DNA from: Phycisphaerae bacterium
GTDB lineage: Bacteria > Planctomycetota > Phycisphaerae > Phycisphaerales > SM1A02
NCBI GenBank assembly: GCA_002709295.1
Contig: PAQL01000009.1
Location: 1-64,000, forward strand
DNA: 64,000 nt
Reading direction: 5' to 3'
The translations under genes were made by a program, and so were the position numbers. The notes under the pieces are model-generated. The model made no database searches and was not told the origin of the DNA. It saw only the letters and a list, made by a program, of their open reading frames with translations. Below, one piece after another: positions 11,163 to 21,752 of the stretch. Numbering within the stretch: position 1 is the first letter of the stretch; every line of letters starts with the position of its first letter.

Positions 11163-12367
11163 GTCGGATCCTCTGCCACGGTGGGCGGCAGTCCGGCCTC
11201 GGCTCGCAGCGCCTCCATCAGTCCGCGGCTCTCCGGCGACAATCGTCGGCGGGCGAGCACCTCGAGCTGGGGGATCGCTTCGGCGGGCTCGTTCAGACGC
11301 CGAATCAGGATCGAGGCGAGCAGGAGGCGGAAGTCGTCGCTGGGTCCTCCGGGACCTGTGGGCCGTTCCCCCCGTTTCCGGAGCAGGGCGGCGTAGGCGC
11401 GGGCCGCCAGCGCGGCGTCGCCGGCGGCGAGGGCCCGGTTGCCCAGATCGGCCTGATCCGCGTCCTTGAGGGTCAGGGTGTCCGGCGCAGCGCGGTAGCG
11501 ATCCAGGGCTCCGACGTCGTCACCGTCCCGCAGATGACGGACGATCTCGGCCCGGGTCTCCGCATCGGGATCCGACACCGGGCCCGTGCCTTCGGCGACT
11601 CGTCTCGGGGTGGCTGCCGCAGGCCCGGCGTGGTCGAAGGGTGAACCGAACTCCCGGGCCACGGCCCTCATCTCCTTCCGGCGTTGTCGCTGCTTGAACA
11701 GATAGAGCATGTCCAGTTCGGTTCTGGGAAGCACGCCGATGGCGAGGAGGAGCATCGCGGTGGAGAAGCCGAAGGCGTATCCACCGAGGTGGGCGGCGTT
11801 GGCGACGTCGTTGGATCGGCCGAGGAACGAACTGGCCTGACTGAGCAGGTCGATCGCCACATAGAAGCAGATGAACCAGATCGCCGGGACGTGATAGACC
11901 CCGATCAGGAGGAAGAACAACAGCACCCGGATCGTGGAGCGGGGGAAGAGGGCGAGGTAGGCGCCGCTCACCGCCGCCACGGCCCCGGAGGCCCCGATCG
12001 CGGGGGCCGGGGTGACCACCATGTGGGCCAGGCAGGCGGCGGCCCCGCCCACCAGGTAGAAGATGGCGAATCCGAGGGAGCCCAGCCTGGCCTCGACCGC
12101 CTGGCCGAACACCCACAGGAAGAGCATGTTGAAGCCCACATGACCGAGGCCGCTCGGGTCGTGGAGGAAGAGCGAGGTCACGAGGGACCAGGGGTGGAAA
12201 TCCATCCTTGTGACCGCTCCCCAGCGGATGACCTCCTCATGTGTGGTGGTCCCGGCCCGGACCGCGACGGCCACTCCGAGGAACACCAGAAGGTTCACGA
12301 TCACCAGGATGAGGGTGATCTTCGGTCGGCCGGGGGGGAGCCGGTCGGTTCCAAGGGGGATCAGCAT
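11159..12367 (-). CDS. Rhomboid family intramembrane serine protease
   Basis: HVGFNMLFLWVFG, GASGAVAAVSGAY catalytic Ser motif, HLGGYAFGF; 4-nt overlap with trpF. Confidence 0.92.
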   Translation of the reverse strand: MLIPLGTDRLPPGRPKITLILVIVNLLVFLGVAVAVRAGTTTHEEVIRWGAVTRMDFHPWSLVTSLFLHDPSGLGHVGFNMLFLWVFGQAVEARLGSLGFAIFYLVGGAAACLAHMVVTPAPAIGASGAVAAVSGAYLALFPRSTIRVLLFFLLIGVYHVPAIWFICFYVAIDLLSQASSFLGRSNDVANAAHLGGYAFGFSTAMLLLAIGVLPRTELDMLYLFKQRQRRKEMRAVAREFGSPFDHAGPAAATPRRVAEGTGPVSDPDAETRAEIVRHLRDGDDVGALDRYRAAPDTLTLKDADQADLGNRALAAGDAALAARAYAALLRKRGERPTGPGGPSDDFRLLLASILIRRLNEPAEAIPQLEVLARRRLSPESRGLMEALRAEAGLPPTVAEDPT

Positions 12368-12584
12368 GGCGGGAGTCTAGGTTCTTCCGGCGTTGAGCCG
12401 AGCGGAGGTTGCCCCTACAATGTCTGACTCGGTGGATCCGGCTTGCAGGTGGGTGGGAGTGTTCGCGGGCCGAATCCGAACCGGATCACGACCGAACAGA
12501 CAGGTCGGATCCCCGAGCTGAGATCGAGATCGACATGAGACCCCCCCGACTCCTCGGAGTCGGAGAAATCGGAGCCCCCGTGCC

Positions 12585-13730
12585 ATGAGCACCGCAGCTG
12601 AGAAGCAGTTCGACCAAGGCCTCGTCAACACCATCGCAGCCGAGACGCAGATGTCCTACATCGACGGCGAGCGGGGAGTCCTCGAGTACGTGGGGATCGA
12701 CATCGACTCCCTCGCCCGGAACTCGACCTTCGAGGAGTCGACCTACCTGCTGTGGAACGGTCGGCTCCCCAACGCCGCCGAACTCGCGGAGTTCGAGGCC
12801 GGACTCCGGGCGGAGTACGAGATCCCGGCCGGCGTGATCGACATGATCAAGGCGATCCCCGCCGACGCCTCTCCCATGCACACCGTCCAGACCCTGGTGT
12901 CCTCGCTCTCGCTCTACGACCCCGAGGCGGACGACGACTCGCCCGAGGCGAACATCCGCAAGGCCATCCGACTGGTGGCCAAGACTCCGACCCTGATCGC
13001 GGCCTTCGACCGTCATCGCAAGGGTCGGGAGATCATCGCTCCGGATTCGAACCGTTCCATCGCCTCGAACTTCCTCTGGATGCTTCGCGGCGAGGAGCCG
13101 ACCGACACCATGGTCCGCGCCCTCGACGTGTGCCTCGTGCTTCACGCCGACCACGGCTTCAACGCCTCGACCTTCACCTCGCTGGTCGTGATCTCGACCC
13201 TGAGCGACCTGTACTCCGCGTGTTCCGCGGCGGTGGGCGCCCTTCGGGGCCCGCTTCACGGCGGAGCCAACGAAGGCGTCATGGTCATGCTCAACGAGAT
13301 CGGAGACATGTCGAAGGTCGACGAGTTCATGAAGGGCAAGCTCGAGCGCAAGGAGAAGATCATGGGCTTCGGGCACCGCGTCTACAAGGCGTACGACCCG
13401 CGGGCCACGTATCTCAAGACATTCGCCGAGGGACTCGCCCGCGACACCGGCAACCTTCCGCTCTACGAGATGAGCAAGCGGATCGAGGAGATCATGAACG
13501 AGGCGGTGGCCGCCAAGGGGATCTTCCCGAACGTCGACTTCTACTCCGCCACGACCTACTGGTCGCTCGGGCTCGATCTCGACCTCTTCACCCCGATGTT
13601 CGCCCTCAGCCGCATGAGCGGCTGGACCGGGCACTGCATCGAGTATCTGAAGAACAACAAGCTGATCCGTCCCGGAGCGGCCTACGTCGGACCCCACGAG
13701 GTTCCCTACGTCGCCATGAGCGATCGCTGA
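12585..13730 (+). CDS. gltA: Citrate synthase
   Basis: GVLEYVGIDIDSLARNSTFEE, LHADHGFNASTF, GPLHGGANEGVM, MGFGHRVYKAYDPRA. Confidence 0.95.
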   Translation: MSTAAEKQFDQGLVNTIAAETQMSYIDGERGVLEYVGIDIDSLARNSTFEESTYLLWNGRLPNAAELAEFEAGLRAEYEIPAGVIDMIKAIPADASPMHTVQTLVSSLSLYDPEADDDSPEANIRKAIRLVAKTPTLIAAFDRHRKGREIIAPDSNRSIASNFLWMLRGEEPTDTMVRALDVCLVLHADHGFNASTFTSLVVISTLSDLYSACSAAVGALRGPLHGGANEGVMVMLNEIGDMSKVDEFMKGKLERKEKIMGFGHRVYKAYDPRATYLKTFAEGLARDTGNLPLYEMSKRIEEIMNEAVAAKGIFPNVDFYSATTYWSLGLDLDLFTPMFALSRMSGWTGHCIEYLKNNKLIRPGAAYVGPHEVPYVAMSDR

Positions 13731-14012
13731 ATGGACCGTCCGGAAGAGACCCCGGAAGCCGATCGACACACTCAGGAACTCCTCCGCACCGAGGAGAGGG
13801 CAGGGTGGCTTCGCTTTCTGACCACCCTGATCCTGCCGTTCGTTCTGCTGGGGATCGGTGGAGTGCTGCTCGCCGCCGGTGTCGTGGTCCTGCTGGCAGG
13901 CGGCCCTTCCTTCATCTGGCTGCCTCTGCTGATGCTCGGGGGGCTCTTCGTGATCGCCGCCCTGATCGGTTTCGCCTGGATCATGATCATGGCCGAGGCC
14001 GGGCCGTTCTGA
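13731..14012 (+). CDS. Small membrane protein, two predicted TM helices
   Basis: Starts directly after the gltA stop; two hydrophobic segments (LILPFVLLGIGGVLLAAGVVVLL and PLLMLGGLFVIAALIGFAWIMI). Confidence 0.6.
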   Translation: MDRPEETPEADRHTQELLRTEERAGWLRFLTTLILPFVLLGIGGVLLAAGVVVLLAGGPSFIWLPLLMLGGLFVIAALIGFAWIMIMAEAGPF

Positions 14013-14030
14013 ACCGGCGGGCCCGGTGTC

Positions 14031-15428
14031 TCAGGCCTTCTTCATCCACGGGCCGCGGATCACCACGGTCAGGCCCTGGTGCTGGATGTTCACGAACATC
14101 GTGTCACCGTCGGGACTGAAACAGATCCCGGCCGTCTCGCTGTCGCTGGCACGAACCATCGCGAACCGTTCGAGGCTGCCGTCGGGACGGACCCTGACGA
14201 TGCCGTCGGTGCCGATCCCGTCCTCGTTGATGAAGAGATCCCCCCAGGGGGCGACGGTGAGGTTGTCGGCGTTCTCGATGATGCCGCCCGCCTCCGACTC
14301 CACGAAGAGTTCGAGGCTTCCGGGAGCGTCCTTCTCGAGTTCGAGTCCCTCATGAGGTGACGGGCGGTAGGTGAAGATCTGGCCGAGCCGGGCCACCCCG
14401 CCCGTGGTGCAGGCGAAATGCACCGCGTCCCGGCCGGTCCAGATGCCCTCGCCTCGGGCGAAACGGGCGGCGCCCGCCTCGAAGCCCCGGAAACGGAGAT
14501 CGTCCCCGGCCGACTCGGGGTCGTCGAGGTCGATCCACCGGACCGACATGCGGTCCCCCTGCTTGAGGGACGGCAGTTCGGTGGCGGGATCGATCCAGTT
14601 CCGGGTGTCCGCCGACGGCTGCTGATCGATGACCAGCGCCTGCAGGCGTCCGCCGGCCGCCAGTCGGCCCGGTTCCCGGGGCACGAACCGGTAGAAGATG
14701 CCGTCGTTGCGATCCTCGGTGAGGTAGACGCACCGGCCGTCCGGGGCCACCGCGACCGCTTCGTGATTGAATCGTCCCAGGGCCCGGAGTGGTCGGGGCG
14801 CGGCCAGGTGCTGACGACCGGAGGCGGGGATCTCGAAGCACCATCCGTGATCGGCGGCGCAGGTCTCGTTGGCCCGCTGCGTCCATTCCTCGCAGGTGAT
14901 CCACGTGTTCCAGGGGGTGGCGCCCCCGGCGCAGTTGCGCCCGGTGCCGGCGAGGGAGAGGAAGTGCCTGACGACCTTGCGGGTCTTCGGGTCGTAGACC
15001 ACGGTCGTGGTGCCACCCAGGCACGGTGCGCCCGCGCGTCCGACGTCGTAGATCATGGCGGGATCGACGCGGGGGAGACGCTCCAGTTTCGGTCCGAAGG
15101 CGCCGAGCGACGGGTCGGAGTCGATGCCGACCTCGTGGTTCCTCACCAGCACCACCCGTCCATGGCCTCCGTCGAAGGCGGCCATGCCGTCGTGGAGCCC
15201 CGGCACCAGCAGGCCGTCGTCCATCTCCTCGCCCCATCTGGAGATCAGCTGGTAGCTGAAACCCTCGGGCAGATCCAGAAGACCGTCGGGATCGGATCGG
15301 AGTCGCCCGTAGGCGTCCGCCGGGGGAGTGCCGAGCAGACCGGCCTCCGCGGCCCGGCCGAGGCCGGCGAAGCCGGCGCCGGTCGCAGCGAGGCGACTCA
15401 CGAAGTCTCTGCGGTTCAGTCCTGTCAT
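14031..15428 (-). CDS. PhoX-type (DUF839) secreted phosphatase-like protein with Tat signal
   Basis: Tat motif NRRDFVSRLAATGAGFAGLG; LVRNHEVG, GGTTTVVYDPKTRKVVRHFLSLAGTGRNCAGGATPWNTWITCEEW. Confidence 0.9.
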   Translation of the reverse strand: MTGLNRRDFVSRLAATGAGFAGLGRAAEAGLLGTPPADAYGRLRSDPDGLLDLPEGFSYQLISRWGEEMDDGLLVPGLHDGMAAFDGGHGRVVLVRNHEVGIDSDPSLGAFGPKLERLPRVDPAMIYDVGRAGAPCLGGTTTVVYDPKTRKVVRHFLSLAGTGRNCAGGATPWNTWITCEEWTQRANETCAADHGWCFEIPASGRQHLAAPRPLRALGRFNHEAVAVAPDGRCVYLTEDRNDGIFYRFVPREPGRLAAGGRLQALVIDQQPSADTRNWIDPATELPSLKQGDRMSVRWIDLDDPESAGDDLRFRGFEAGAARFARGEGIWTGRDAVHFACTTGGVARLGQIFTYRPSPHEGLELEKDAPGSLELFVESEAGGIIENADNLTVAPWGDLFINEDGIGTDGIVRVRPDGSLERFAMVRASDSETAGICFSPDGDTMFVNIQHQGLTVVIRGPWMKKA

Positions 15429-15534
15429 TCCCGAATCAAAGCGGACCCGAGGCCCGGCATCAAGGCCCCGATCATGAAGAAGTCGTGAGGGTTGCGTCGG
15501 CGATCGGGGTCCGCCGCGGCACCGTGGCCCGGCG

Positions 15535-17859
15535 TCACTCCTCGGAGACGGTCATCTGGGGGTAGACCAGGATCCGGTCGTGAGCGACCAGCACCAGATC
15601 ATCCGCACCGTCGCCGGTCACGTCGGTGACCAGGACCTCGCGGGGCTCGTATTCCCGAGGGGCTCCTCCCGAGAAGATCTTGGTCTCGAAGACCGTGAAT
15701 CCGGTCATGGGCAGGAGACGGCCACGGTCGCTGAAGCTGAGGATGTCGACCGCCTGGCGGCCGGCATCAAGCACCACCATGTCGAGGCGTCCGTCGCCGT
15801 TGAGGTCTCCGGTGCCGATCTCGTGCGGGACGGTCCGGTTGTCGTCGGGACGCCAGCTCGCGGCCTCCGAGAGGCCGGGGCGAGCCCCTTCCAGGCCGAC
15901 CACCGCGAAGGCGTCCTTGCCGACCAGGACGAGATCCTCCCGTTCGACCTCGCTCGAGCTGCCGCCGGAGAAGGAACCTCTCATCACGGTGTCGGGGACG
16001 ATGCCCCGGACCGCGATCTTGTCCGCGACCATCCATCCGTCGCCCGCCCGCTCGAACACGAGCAGCTGGCGACCCTCACGGTCGGCGGCGACCAGTCGGT
16101 CGCCGATGGTCTCGACCGCGACGAGTCTGGATCCGCCCTCGGCATTGAGCTGGGAGACGACCCGCCATCCGTTCTCGGGATCGAAGCGGACGGCTCGGAC
16201 GTAGTTGCGATCCGCGATCAGCAGTTCGTCCAGTCCGTCGCCGTCGGCGTCGAATCGTCCGGTGTTTCCAGCGGAGGCGGCGCTGACCAGGCCGAACTGC
16301 GGCATCGCGTCCTTGTCGAGGAGGTCGAAGCCGTCGTCGGTGCCGCGCAGCACCGTCATCGGCCGGTCCTCGGTGAACAGCAGCAGGTCGGTCCGGCCGT
16401 CCTGGTCCGCATCGAGGTCGAGGATCGCATCGGGTCCGCGAGTCGCGCGTCCCAGATCGACCGAAAGGGTGTCGCCTTCCCCGGCGAGGGGGAGGAGATC
16501 GAGATGGAAGCCCCGATCGACCTTCGAGATCACCGCGAGGCCCGGACCGTTCCCGGTCTCGACGAGCTTCATGCTGGTGGGTTCGTGACCGTTGGGAAGC
16601 CGCATCGGTTCCGGGAAGTCGATCCCCTTCGATGACGCCTTCGCCCGGCCCACCACGCCTTCCTCGCTGCTGAGCACGAACACGTCGACGATCCCGTCGC
16701 CGTCCACGTCGCCAGCCTCGACGGCATCGGGCTGGGCGAAGGTCGGATGGGATCGAAGACCGCCGAGGCCCCGTCCGGAGACCTGGCTCCAGGAGGCGAT
16801 CGCGTTGCGTTCCCGATCGGTGGCGAGCATGTCGGGGAGATCGTCGCCATCGAGGTCGACGATGGCGACATCGCGTCGACGCTGTCCGGGATCGGGGAAG
16901 CCGAAGATCTCGAACGAGGGCTCGATGCCGTCACCACCATCGGTGTTCATCTCATGGACCACCACCCGTCGGGTTCCGCGTTCGATGACCGCCAGTCGAG
17001 CCGAATCCTCACCGGGCAGACGAACGGGCGCCGCCTCCACCAGGGCCGGGGTCTCGAAGCGGAGCTGCGGACCGAAGCTCTTCCGTCCGTCCTGGCGGCT
17101 GGCCCGCCAGAGACGCATCGGCGAGTCGTCGTCGTTGACCACGCCCGCGATGTCGAGAAGGCCGTCGTGGTCGTAGTCCTCGACCATGATCGCGATCACT
17201 CGATCCTCGCCCGCGGAGAGTTCCTCGTGGGGCAGCAGGCGTCCGTCGGTCTCCAGCGGCCAGATCCGGATCCGACCCTCGACCAGCGACACCAACTCCA
17301 CCGAACCGTCGGAGCCGGAGATGTCCGCGACCACCAGACCGTCACGGGTGGGTGAGAGACCCCGCACGCGGTTTCGTCGCAGCGATTCGAATTCACCGGG
17401 GGCCGACTGGCGGAAGATCTGGATGGTGTCGGGACGGCCCGCCATCAGAAGGTCGAGCATCCCGTCCCGATCGACGTCGAGAACCTCGACATCCGCGATC
17501 TCGACGGAGACCGGAATCTCGATCCGTTCGAATCGCCAGTGCTCCGGCAGCTCGTTCGGTCGTCGGGAGGGACGGATGTCCTGAGGCGTGGCATCGGGAC
17601 GCTGCCGAAGGACCTCGATCCTGCTCTTGTGGTTGTTGGCGACCACCAGATCGGTGAAGCCGTCTCCGTCCACGTCCCGGGCGAGGATCGGACCGACTCC
17701 GGGACCAACCGGAACCGCCTCCAGGGCGTCGAAACCGAAGTGGGCGGCGGTTTCCGAGTCCTGAGCCATCGCATCGGCCGCCGCGATCCCGATCAGGAGG
17801 GCGGCGAATCGTGGAATTCCGGCAGGCAGGACCCGGGAGGAACGTCGGCTCGAAGGCAT
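15535..17859 (-). CDS. FG-GAP/VCBS repeat exported protein
   Basis: Many copies of DVDGDGFTDLVVANN / DLDGDDLPDMLATD / DADGDGLDELLIAD / DLNGDGRLDMVVLD; N-terminal signal peptide. Confidence 0.9.
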   Translation of the reverse strand: MPSSRRSSRVLPAGIPRFAALLIGIAAADAMAQDSETAAHFGFDALEAVPVGPGVGPILARDVDGDGFTDLVVANNHKSRIEVLRQRPDATPQDIRPSRRPNELPEHWRFERIEIPVSVEIADVEVLDVDRDGMLDLLMAGRPDTIQIFRQSAPGEFESLRRNRVRGLSPTRDGLVVADISGSDGSVELVSLVEGRIRIWPLETDGRLLPHEELSAGEDRVIAIMVEDYDHDGLLDIAGVVNDDDSPMRLWRASRQDGRKSFGPQLRFETPALVEAAPVRLPGEDSARLAVIERGTRRVVVHEMNTDGGDGIEPSFEIFGFPDPGQRRRDVAIVDLDGDDLPDMLATDRERNAIASWSQVSGRGLGGLRSHPTFAQPDAVEAGDVDGDGIVDVFVLSSEEGVVGRAKASSKGIDFPEPMRLPNGHEPTSMKLVETGNGPGLAVISKVDRGFHLDLLPLAGEGDTLSVDLGRATRGPDAILDLDADQDGRTDLLLFTEDRPMTVLRGTDDGFDLLDKDAMPQFGLVSAASAGNTGRFDADGDGLDELLIADRNYVRAVRFDPENGWRVVSQLNAEGGSRLVAVETIGDRLVAADREGRQLLVFERAGDGWMVADKIAVRGIVPDTVMRGSFSGGSSSEVEREDLVLVGKDAFAVVGLEGARPGLSEAASWRPDDNRTVPHEIGTGDLNGDGRLDMVVLDAGRQAVDILSFSDRGRLLPMTGFTVFETKIFSGGAPREYEPREVLVTDVTGDGADDLVLVAHDRILVYPQMTVSEE

Positions 17860-17948
17860 TCTGGATCTCCTCGTGGCCCTTCGGGGCCGCAGGGGGAATG
17901 GGGGAAACCGGCCGGATATAGTACCCGCCCACGAGGAGACACCAGATC

Positions 17949-18929
17949 ATGCCACTCCGACTCGTCACCGCCACCATCACCCTCGCCTGTTCCGCAGCCC
18001 TGGGCGCCTCCTCCGAGGTCGCCGTCGGCGAGCTTGATCAGATCCGTCTCAAGGATGGAGGCGAGGTCCGGGGAGAGATCGTCAAGCGTGACGATCGAGG
18101 CGTCTGGATCGACGTCGGCCCCACCGTGGTCCGGTTCGACCTGGATCAGGTGGAGGAGATCGTCGAGGACGATGGTGATGCATCGATGGCGGTCAGTTCG
18201 GGCACCCTGTACTCGACGGCGGTGAAGCCGGTCGAGCGGAGTCCGAAGGAGCACGCCCGTCTCATCGGCCCCGCGGTGATCAAGGTCTCCACCCCGAGCG
18301 GGCTCGGGTCCGGGGTCGTGATCTCCGCGAAGGGGCACGCGATCACCAACGCCCACGTCGTGCAGAACGAGACGGCGCTTCGCGCCACGGTGTGGCTGCC
18401 GCAGGACGACGGGACGCTTCGACGGACCGACATCGACGACGTCGAACTGATCGCGGTCAACAACCACCTCGATCTCGCGCTGGTCCGCATCGATCACCCT
18501 CAGGACGGCGAGTTCGACTTCGCTCCGGTCCAGGATCTCGAGAAGCTCGAGATCGGTCAGCCGGTCTTCGCGATCGGGAATCCGCTCGGCCTCGAACGCA
18601 CCCTGACCCAGGGCGTGATCTCGACCACGCAGCGGAACTTCAACGGACTGACCTACATTCAGACCGACACCCCGATCAATCCCGGCAACAGCGGGGGACC
18701 TCTGTTCAACACCCGGGGCGAGGTGATCGGCATCACGAACATGGGAATCCTCGGAGGCGAGGCCCTCGGCTTCGCCATTCCCGCCCGTTACGTCAAGGAC
18801 TTCGTCCGCAATCGCGAAGCCTTCGCCTACGACCGCTCCAACCCCAACAGCGGTCACATCTATCACGATCCTCCGACTCGTCGACTGCCCGGTGGGCCGA
18901 GCATCCTCGACGACGCGACCGGCGGCTGA
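17949..18929 (+). CDS. S1C-family trypsin-like serine protease (no PDZ domain seen)
   Basis: Triad contexts ITNAHVV, DLALVRID, NPGNSGGPLFN; signal peptide. Confidence 0.9.
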   Translation: MPLRLVTATITLACSAALGASSEVAVGELDQIRLKDGGEVRGEIVKRDDRGVWIDVGPTVVRFDLDQVEEIVEDDGDASMAVSSGTLYSTAVKPVERSPKEHARLIGPAVIKVSTPSGLGSGVVISAKGHAITNAHVVQNETALRATVWLPQDDGTLRRTDIDDVELIAVNNHLDLALVRIDHPQDGEFDFAPVQDLEKLEIGQPVFAIGNPLGLERTLTQGVISTTQRNFNGLTYIQTDTPINPGNSGGPLFNTRGEVIGITNMGILGGEALGFAIPARYVKDFVRNREAFAYDRSNPNSGHIYHDPPTRRLPGGPSILDDATGG

Positions 18930-18976
18930 ACCCGTCGTTCATTCCGCCCGTTCATCCTGCAAGGAATCCCCCAGAC

Positions 18977-20770
18977 ATGAACCTTCGTCCCACCCTCTGT
19001 GCCGCCGGCCTCGTGCCGTTCCTCACCCTCGGCTCCCTCGCCGAGGATCGTCTGAGCATCACCGATCTGGCCCCCGAGGGCACCTTCATGGTGCTCGGTG
19101 CCGACGACCTCGACGCCACCTGCAAGAACTTCAATGCGACGCCGCTCGCGGGGCTCTGGAACACCGAGGCGGTCCAGGAGATCGTGGGCCGGCCCATGGG
19201 CGACGTGATGGAGATGATGATGCAGTCGCTCGGCGAGGAGGACGGCGAGGGCGAGCTCGCGCTGCCCCGCGCGTTCGGACTCGCCCAGTACGTCGATCTC
19301 GACGAGGAGACCGGCATGAGCCGCGCGTTCGTGCTCGGCTTCGCCGAGTGGGACGAGGGCGGCGAGGGTCTCGACCGGATGATGGAGGTCGTGCTGGAGG
19401 ACCGGATCGATGATGGAAGCGTCCGTCTGGACTCCCGCGAGGTCCGAGGCCGCGAGGTCATGGTCGTCGAGACGATCGAAGAGGAGGGCATGGGGGACGA
19501 GGACGAGTTCGGCGGTGATTTCGACGCCATGATGATGCTCGGCGATCCGAGCGAGATGGCGCCCGATCTCTCGATGATGTTCGTCGTCCGCGACGAGGGT
19601 CGGATGGTGATCGCCAACGATCTGCTCGCCATCGACGACGCCCTCGCCGCCATCGACGGCAAGGGACGGGACGGCATGTCCTCGACCGAGGACTGGAAGA
19701 ACATGGCCAGTCAGCTGGGTGACTGCGACGCCTACCTCGGACTGATGACCGATCCGCTCCAGGATCTGCTGGCTCCGATGTTCATGGGTCCGCTCGGGAT
19801 CGTGCGTCCGATGATCGGCGAGGCCTTCGGCGACATCCGGGGATACGGATTCGCCGCGAGCATCCCCGAGGATGCCACCGACGCCTCGATGGTCGTCACC
19901 GCCTCGATGCTCTGCCCCGGCGACAGCAAGGGGATCATGGCCCTGATCACCGAGGAGTCGGCCACCGGTCAGGCTCCGCCCGCGATCGTCGGTGCCGATG
20001 CGATCGGTTACGGACGCATCAACGTCGATTTCAAGGGCATGGTGCCGCTCTTCGAGAAGCTGGCCGCGGCCCTGCCCATGGGCGGCGAGGAGATGGAGAT
20101 GTACCTCGATCAGTTCGGCCCCATGATGGAGGGTGCGATGGCGACCATGGGTCCCGTCGTCCACACCGTCTCAACCGTGAGTCGCCCGATCGAGATCGAC
20201 AGTGCGGCCACCACGATGATCATTCCGACCAGCGATCCCGAGAAGGTCCAGCCCCTGCTCTCGATGTTCGGTCCCTCGATGGGCCTCGAACCTCGTGACT
20301 TCGCGGGCGAGACGCTCTGGAGCAGCGAGCTCGACGGGATGGCGGCCGCCGTCGCCGGCAACTGGGTCGTGCTGGGATCCCCCCGCGGCGTGGAGCAGGT
20401 GGTGCGCGGCCTCGGTGACAAGGATGCCGAAGGCATCGACGAGATGAAGTCCTTCCGATCCGCGATCGGCAAGCTTCCCGCCGGCGAGTCTGTGGGCTGG
20501 GGATGGGTGGACACCGTCTCCCAGTACGCGGTCCAGCGGGAGACCATGGAGCAGACCATGGACATGCTCGGCGGCGGAGGGTTCGACGAGTTCGCGCCCG
20601 AGACCGGATTCGGCGTCGATGACATGGGCTTCGCCATCGATCTCGTCGAGCAGCTGACCCCCGAGGAGTTCGCGAAGTACGTCGGACCTTCGGTCTGGAA
20701 CTTCACCCGGGACGACCTCGGCTGGACCTACCGGCAGTGGTTCCTCGCTCCGATGATGCCGGATCGCTGA
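18977..20770 (+). CDS. Exported hypothetical protein
   Basis: Start MNLRPTLCAAGLVPFLTLGSLAEDRLSITDLAPEG with signal peptide; no domain recognised. Confidence 0.8.
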   Translation: MNLRPTLCAAGLVPFLTLGSLAEDRLSITDLAPEGTFMVLGADDLDATCKNFNATPLAGLWNTEAVQEIVGRPMGDVMEMMMQSLGEEDGEGELALPRAFGLAQYVDLDEETGMSRAFVLGFAEWDEGGEGLDRMMEVVLEDRIDDGSVRLDSREVRGREVMVVETIEEEGMGDEDEFGGDFDAMMMLGDPSEMAPDLSMMFVVRDEGRMVIANDLLAIDDALAAIDGKGRDGMSSTEDWKNMASQLGDCDAYLGLMTDPLQDLLAPMFMGPLGIVRPMIGEAFGDIRGYGFAASIPEDATDASMVVTASMLCPGDSKGIMALITEESATGQAPPAIVGADAIGYGRINVDFKGMVPLFEKLAAALPMGGEEMEMYLDQFGPMMEGAMATMGPVVHTVSTVSRPIEIDSAATTMIIPTSDPEKVQPLLSMFGPSMGLEPRDFAGETLWSSELDGMAAAVAGNWVVLGSPRGVEQVVRGLGDKDAEGIDEMKSFRSAIGKLPAGESVGWGWVDTVSQYAVQRETMEQTMDMLGGGGFDEFAPETGFGVDDMGFAIDLVEQLTPEEFAKYVGPSVWNFTRDDLGWTYRQWFLAPMMPDR

Positions 20771-20799
20771 TCCGAAGCGGGCCCGTCCGGATTTCGAAT

Positions 20800-20843
20800 C
20801 GAGGGGTGTCCGGTCGCAGGCCGGGCACCCCTCGTTCCGTTAG
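20800..20843 (+). terminator. Rho-independent-type hairpin after 18977..20770
   Basis: CGAGGGGTGTCCGG-TCGCAGG-CCGGGCACCCCTCG (14-bp stem, one G-T pair) followed by TTCCGTT. Confidence 0.65.
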
Positions 20844-20852
20844 GGTCCGGTC

Positions 20853-21752
20853 ATGAGCCTCGTGTTCCTGCTCCTCTTCGCCGTGCTGCTCGTGGTCACC
20901 GCCCTGGTGGCGGCCACGGTGTACGAGTCGATCCGACCGCGACGACGATCGACCGGCTGGGCGCTGGGCGTCGGCTGGCCTTCGGATCCCGAGGCGGTGG
21001 GTGTGGACGCCGAGGAGTGGATCCTCGACCGTCCGAACGGAGTCCGACTGCCGGTCTGGGACGTGAAGGGGGGTCTTCCCGAGGGGCCGGTCCTGATCCT
21101 CGTGCACGGCTTCGGTCGCTCCCGTCTGACGTGGGTTCCGCATCTGGACGGATGGATGCGACGCGGCAGCCGGGTGGTGATGGTCGATCTCCGCGGGCAC
21201 GGCGACGCGACCCCCGATGGTGCCGGTCTGGGTGACGCGGATGTCGACGATCTCATCGCGCTCGTGGAACGTGTCGACCTGCCCGATGCGGAGGCGCAGC
21301 GTCCGCCGATCGTGGTGGTGGGTCGAAGTCTCGGTGCCACGGTCGGAATCCTCGCCGCCGCGGACTGTGATGCGATCGACGGCGTGGTCGCGGTCGCACC
21401 CTACGAGACGCTCCGGGTGCCAATGACGGGTCGGATCGCCCTGAGGGGTCTGCCGGGATGGGCGGCGATCTCGATCGCCCTGTTCGTGCTGCGACTGCTC
21501 GGACGACGACCTCGTTCGACCTGCGAGGCGGCGGGACGGCTCCGGTGTCCGTTGCTGGTGGTCGAGGGTGAACTGGATCAGATCAGCCCCGAGCCCGGGG
21601 CGCGTGCGATCGCGGAGGCGGCATCGGAATCCCGGTACGAACTCGTCGCCGGCGCCGGACACGGTGATCACTGGGATCACGAGCCCGAACGGCTGGACGC
21701 GGCGCTCGACGACCTGCTGGAATCGGTCCGCACTCCGGTCGCGACCGGCTAG
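20853..21752 (+). CDS. Alpha/beta hydrolase
   Basis: LILVHGFGRSRLTW, VDLRGHGDATPDG, VVVGRSLGATVGILAA (GxSxG), GAGHGDHWDHEPE. Confidence 0.88.
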   Translation: MSLVFLLLFAVLLVVTALVAATVYESIRPRRRSTGWALGVGWPSDPEAVGVDAEEWILDRPNGVRLPVWDVKGGLPEGPVLILVHGFGRSRLTWVPHLDGWMRRGSRVVMVDLRGHGDATPDGAGLGDADVDDLIALVERVDLPDAEAQRPPIVVVGRSLGATVGILAAADCDAIDGVVAVAPYETLRVPMTGRIALRGLPGWAAISIALFVLRLLGRRPRSTCEAAGRLRCPLLVVEGELDQISPEPGARAIAEAASESRYELVAGAGHGDHWDHEPERLDAALDDLLESVRTPVATG

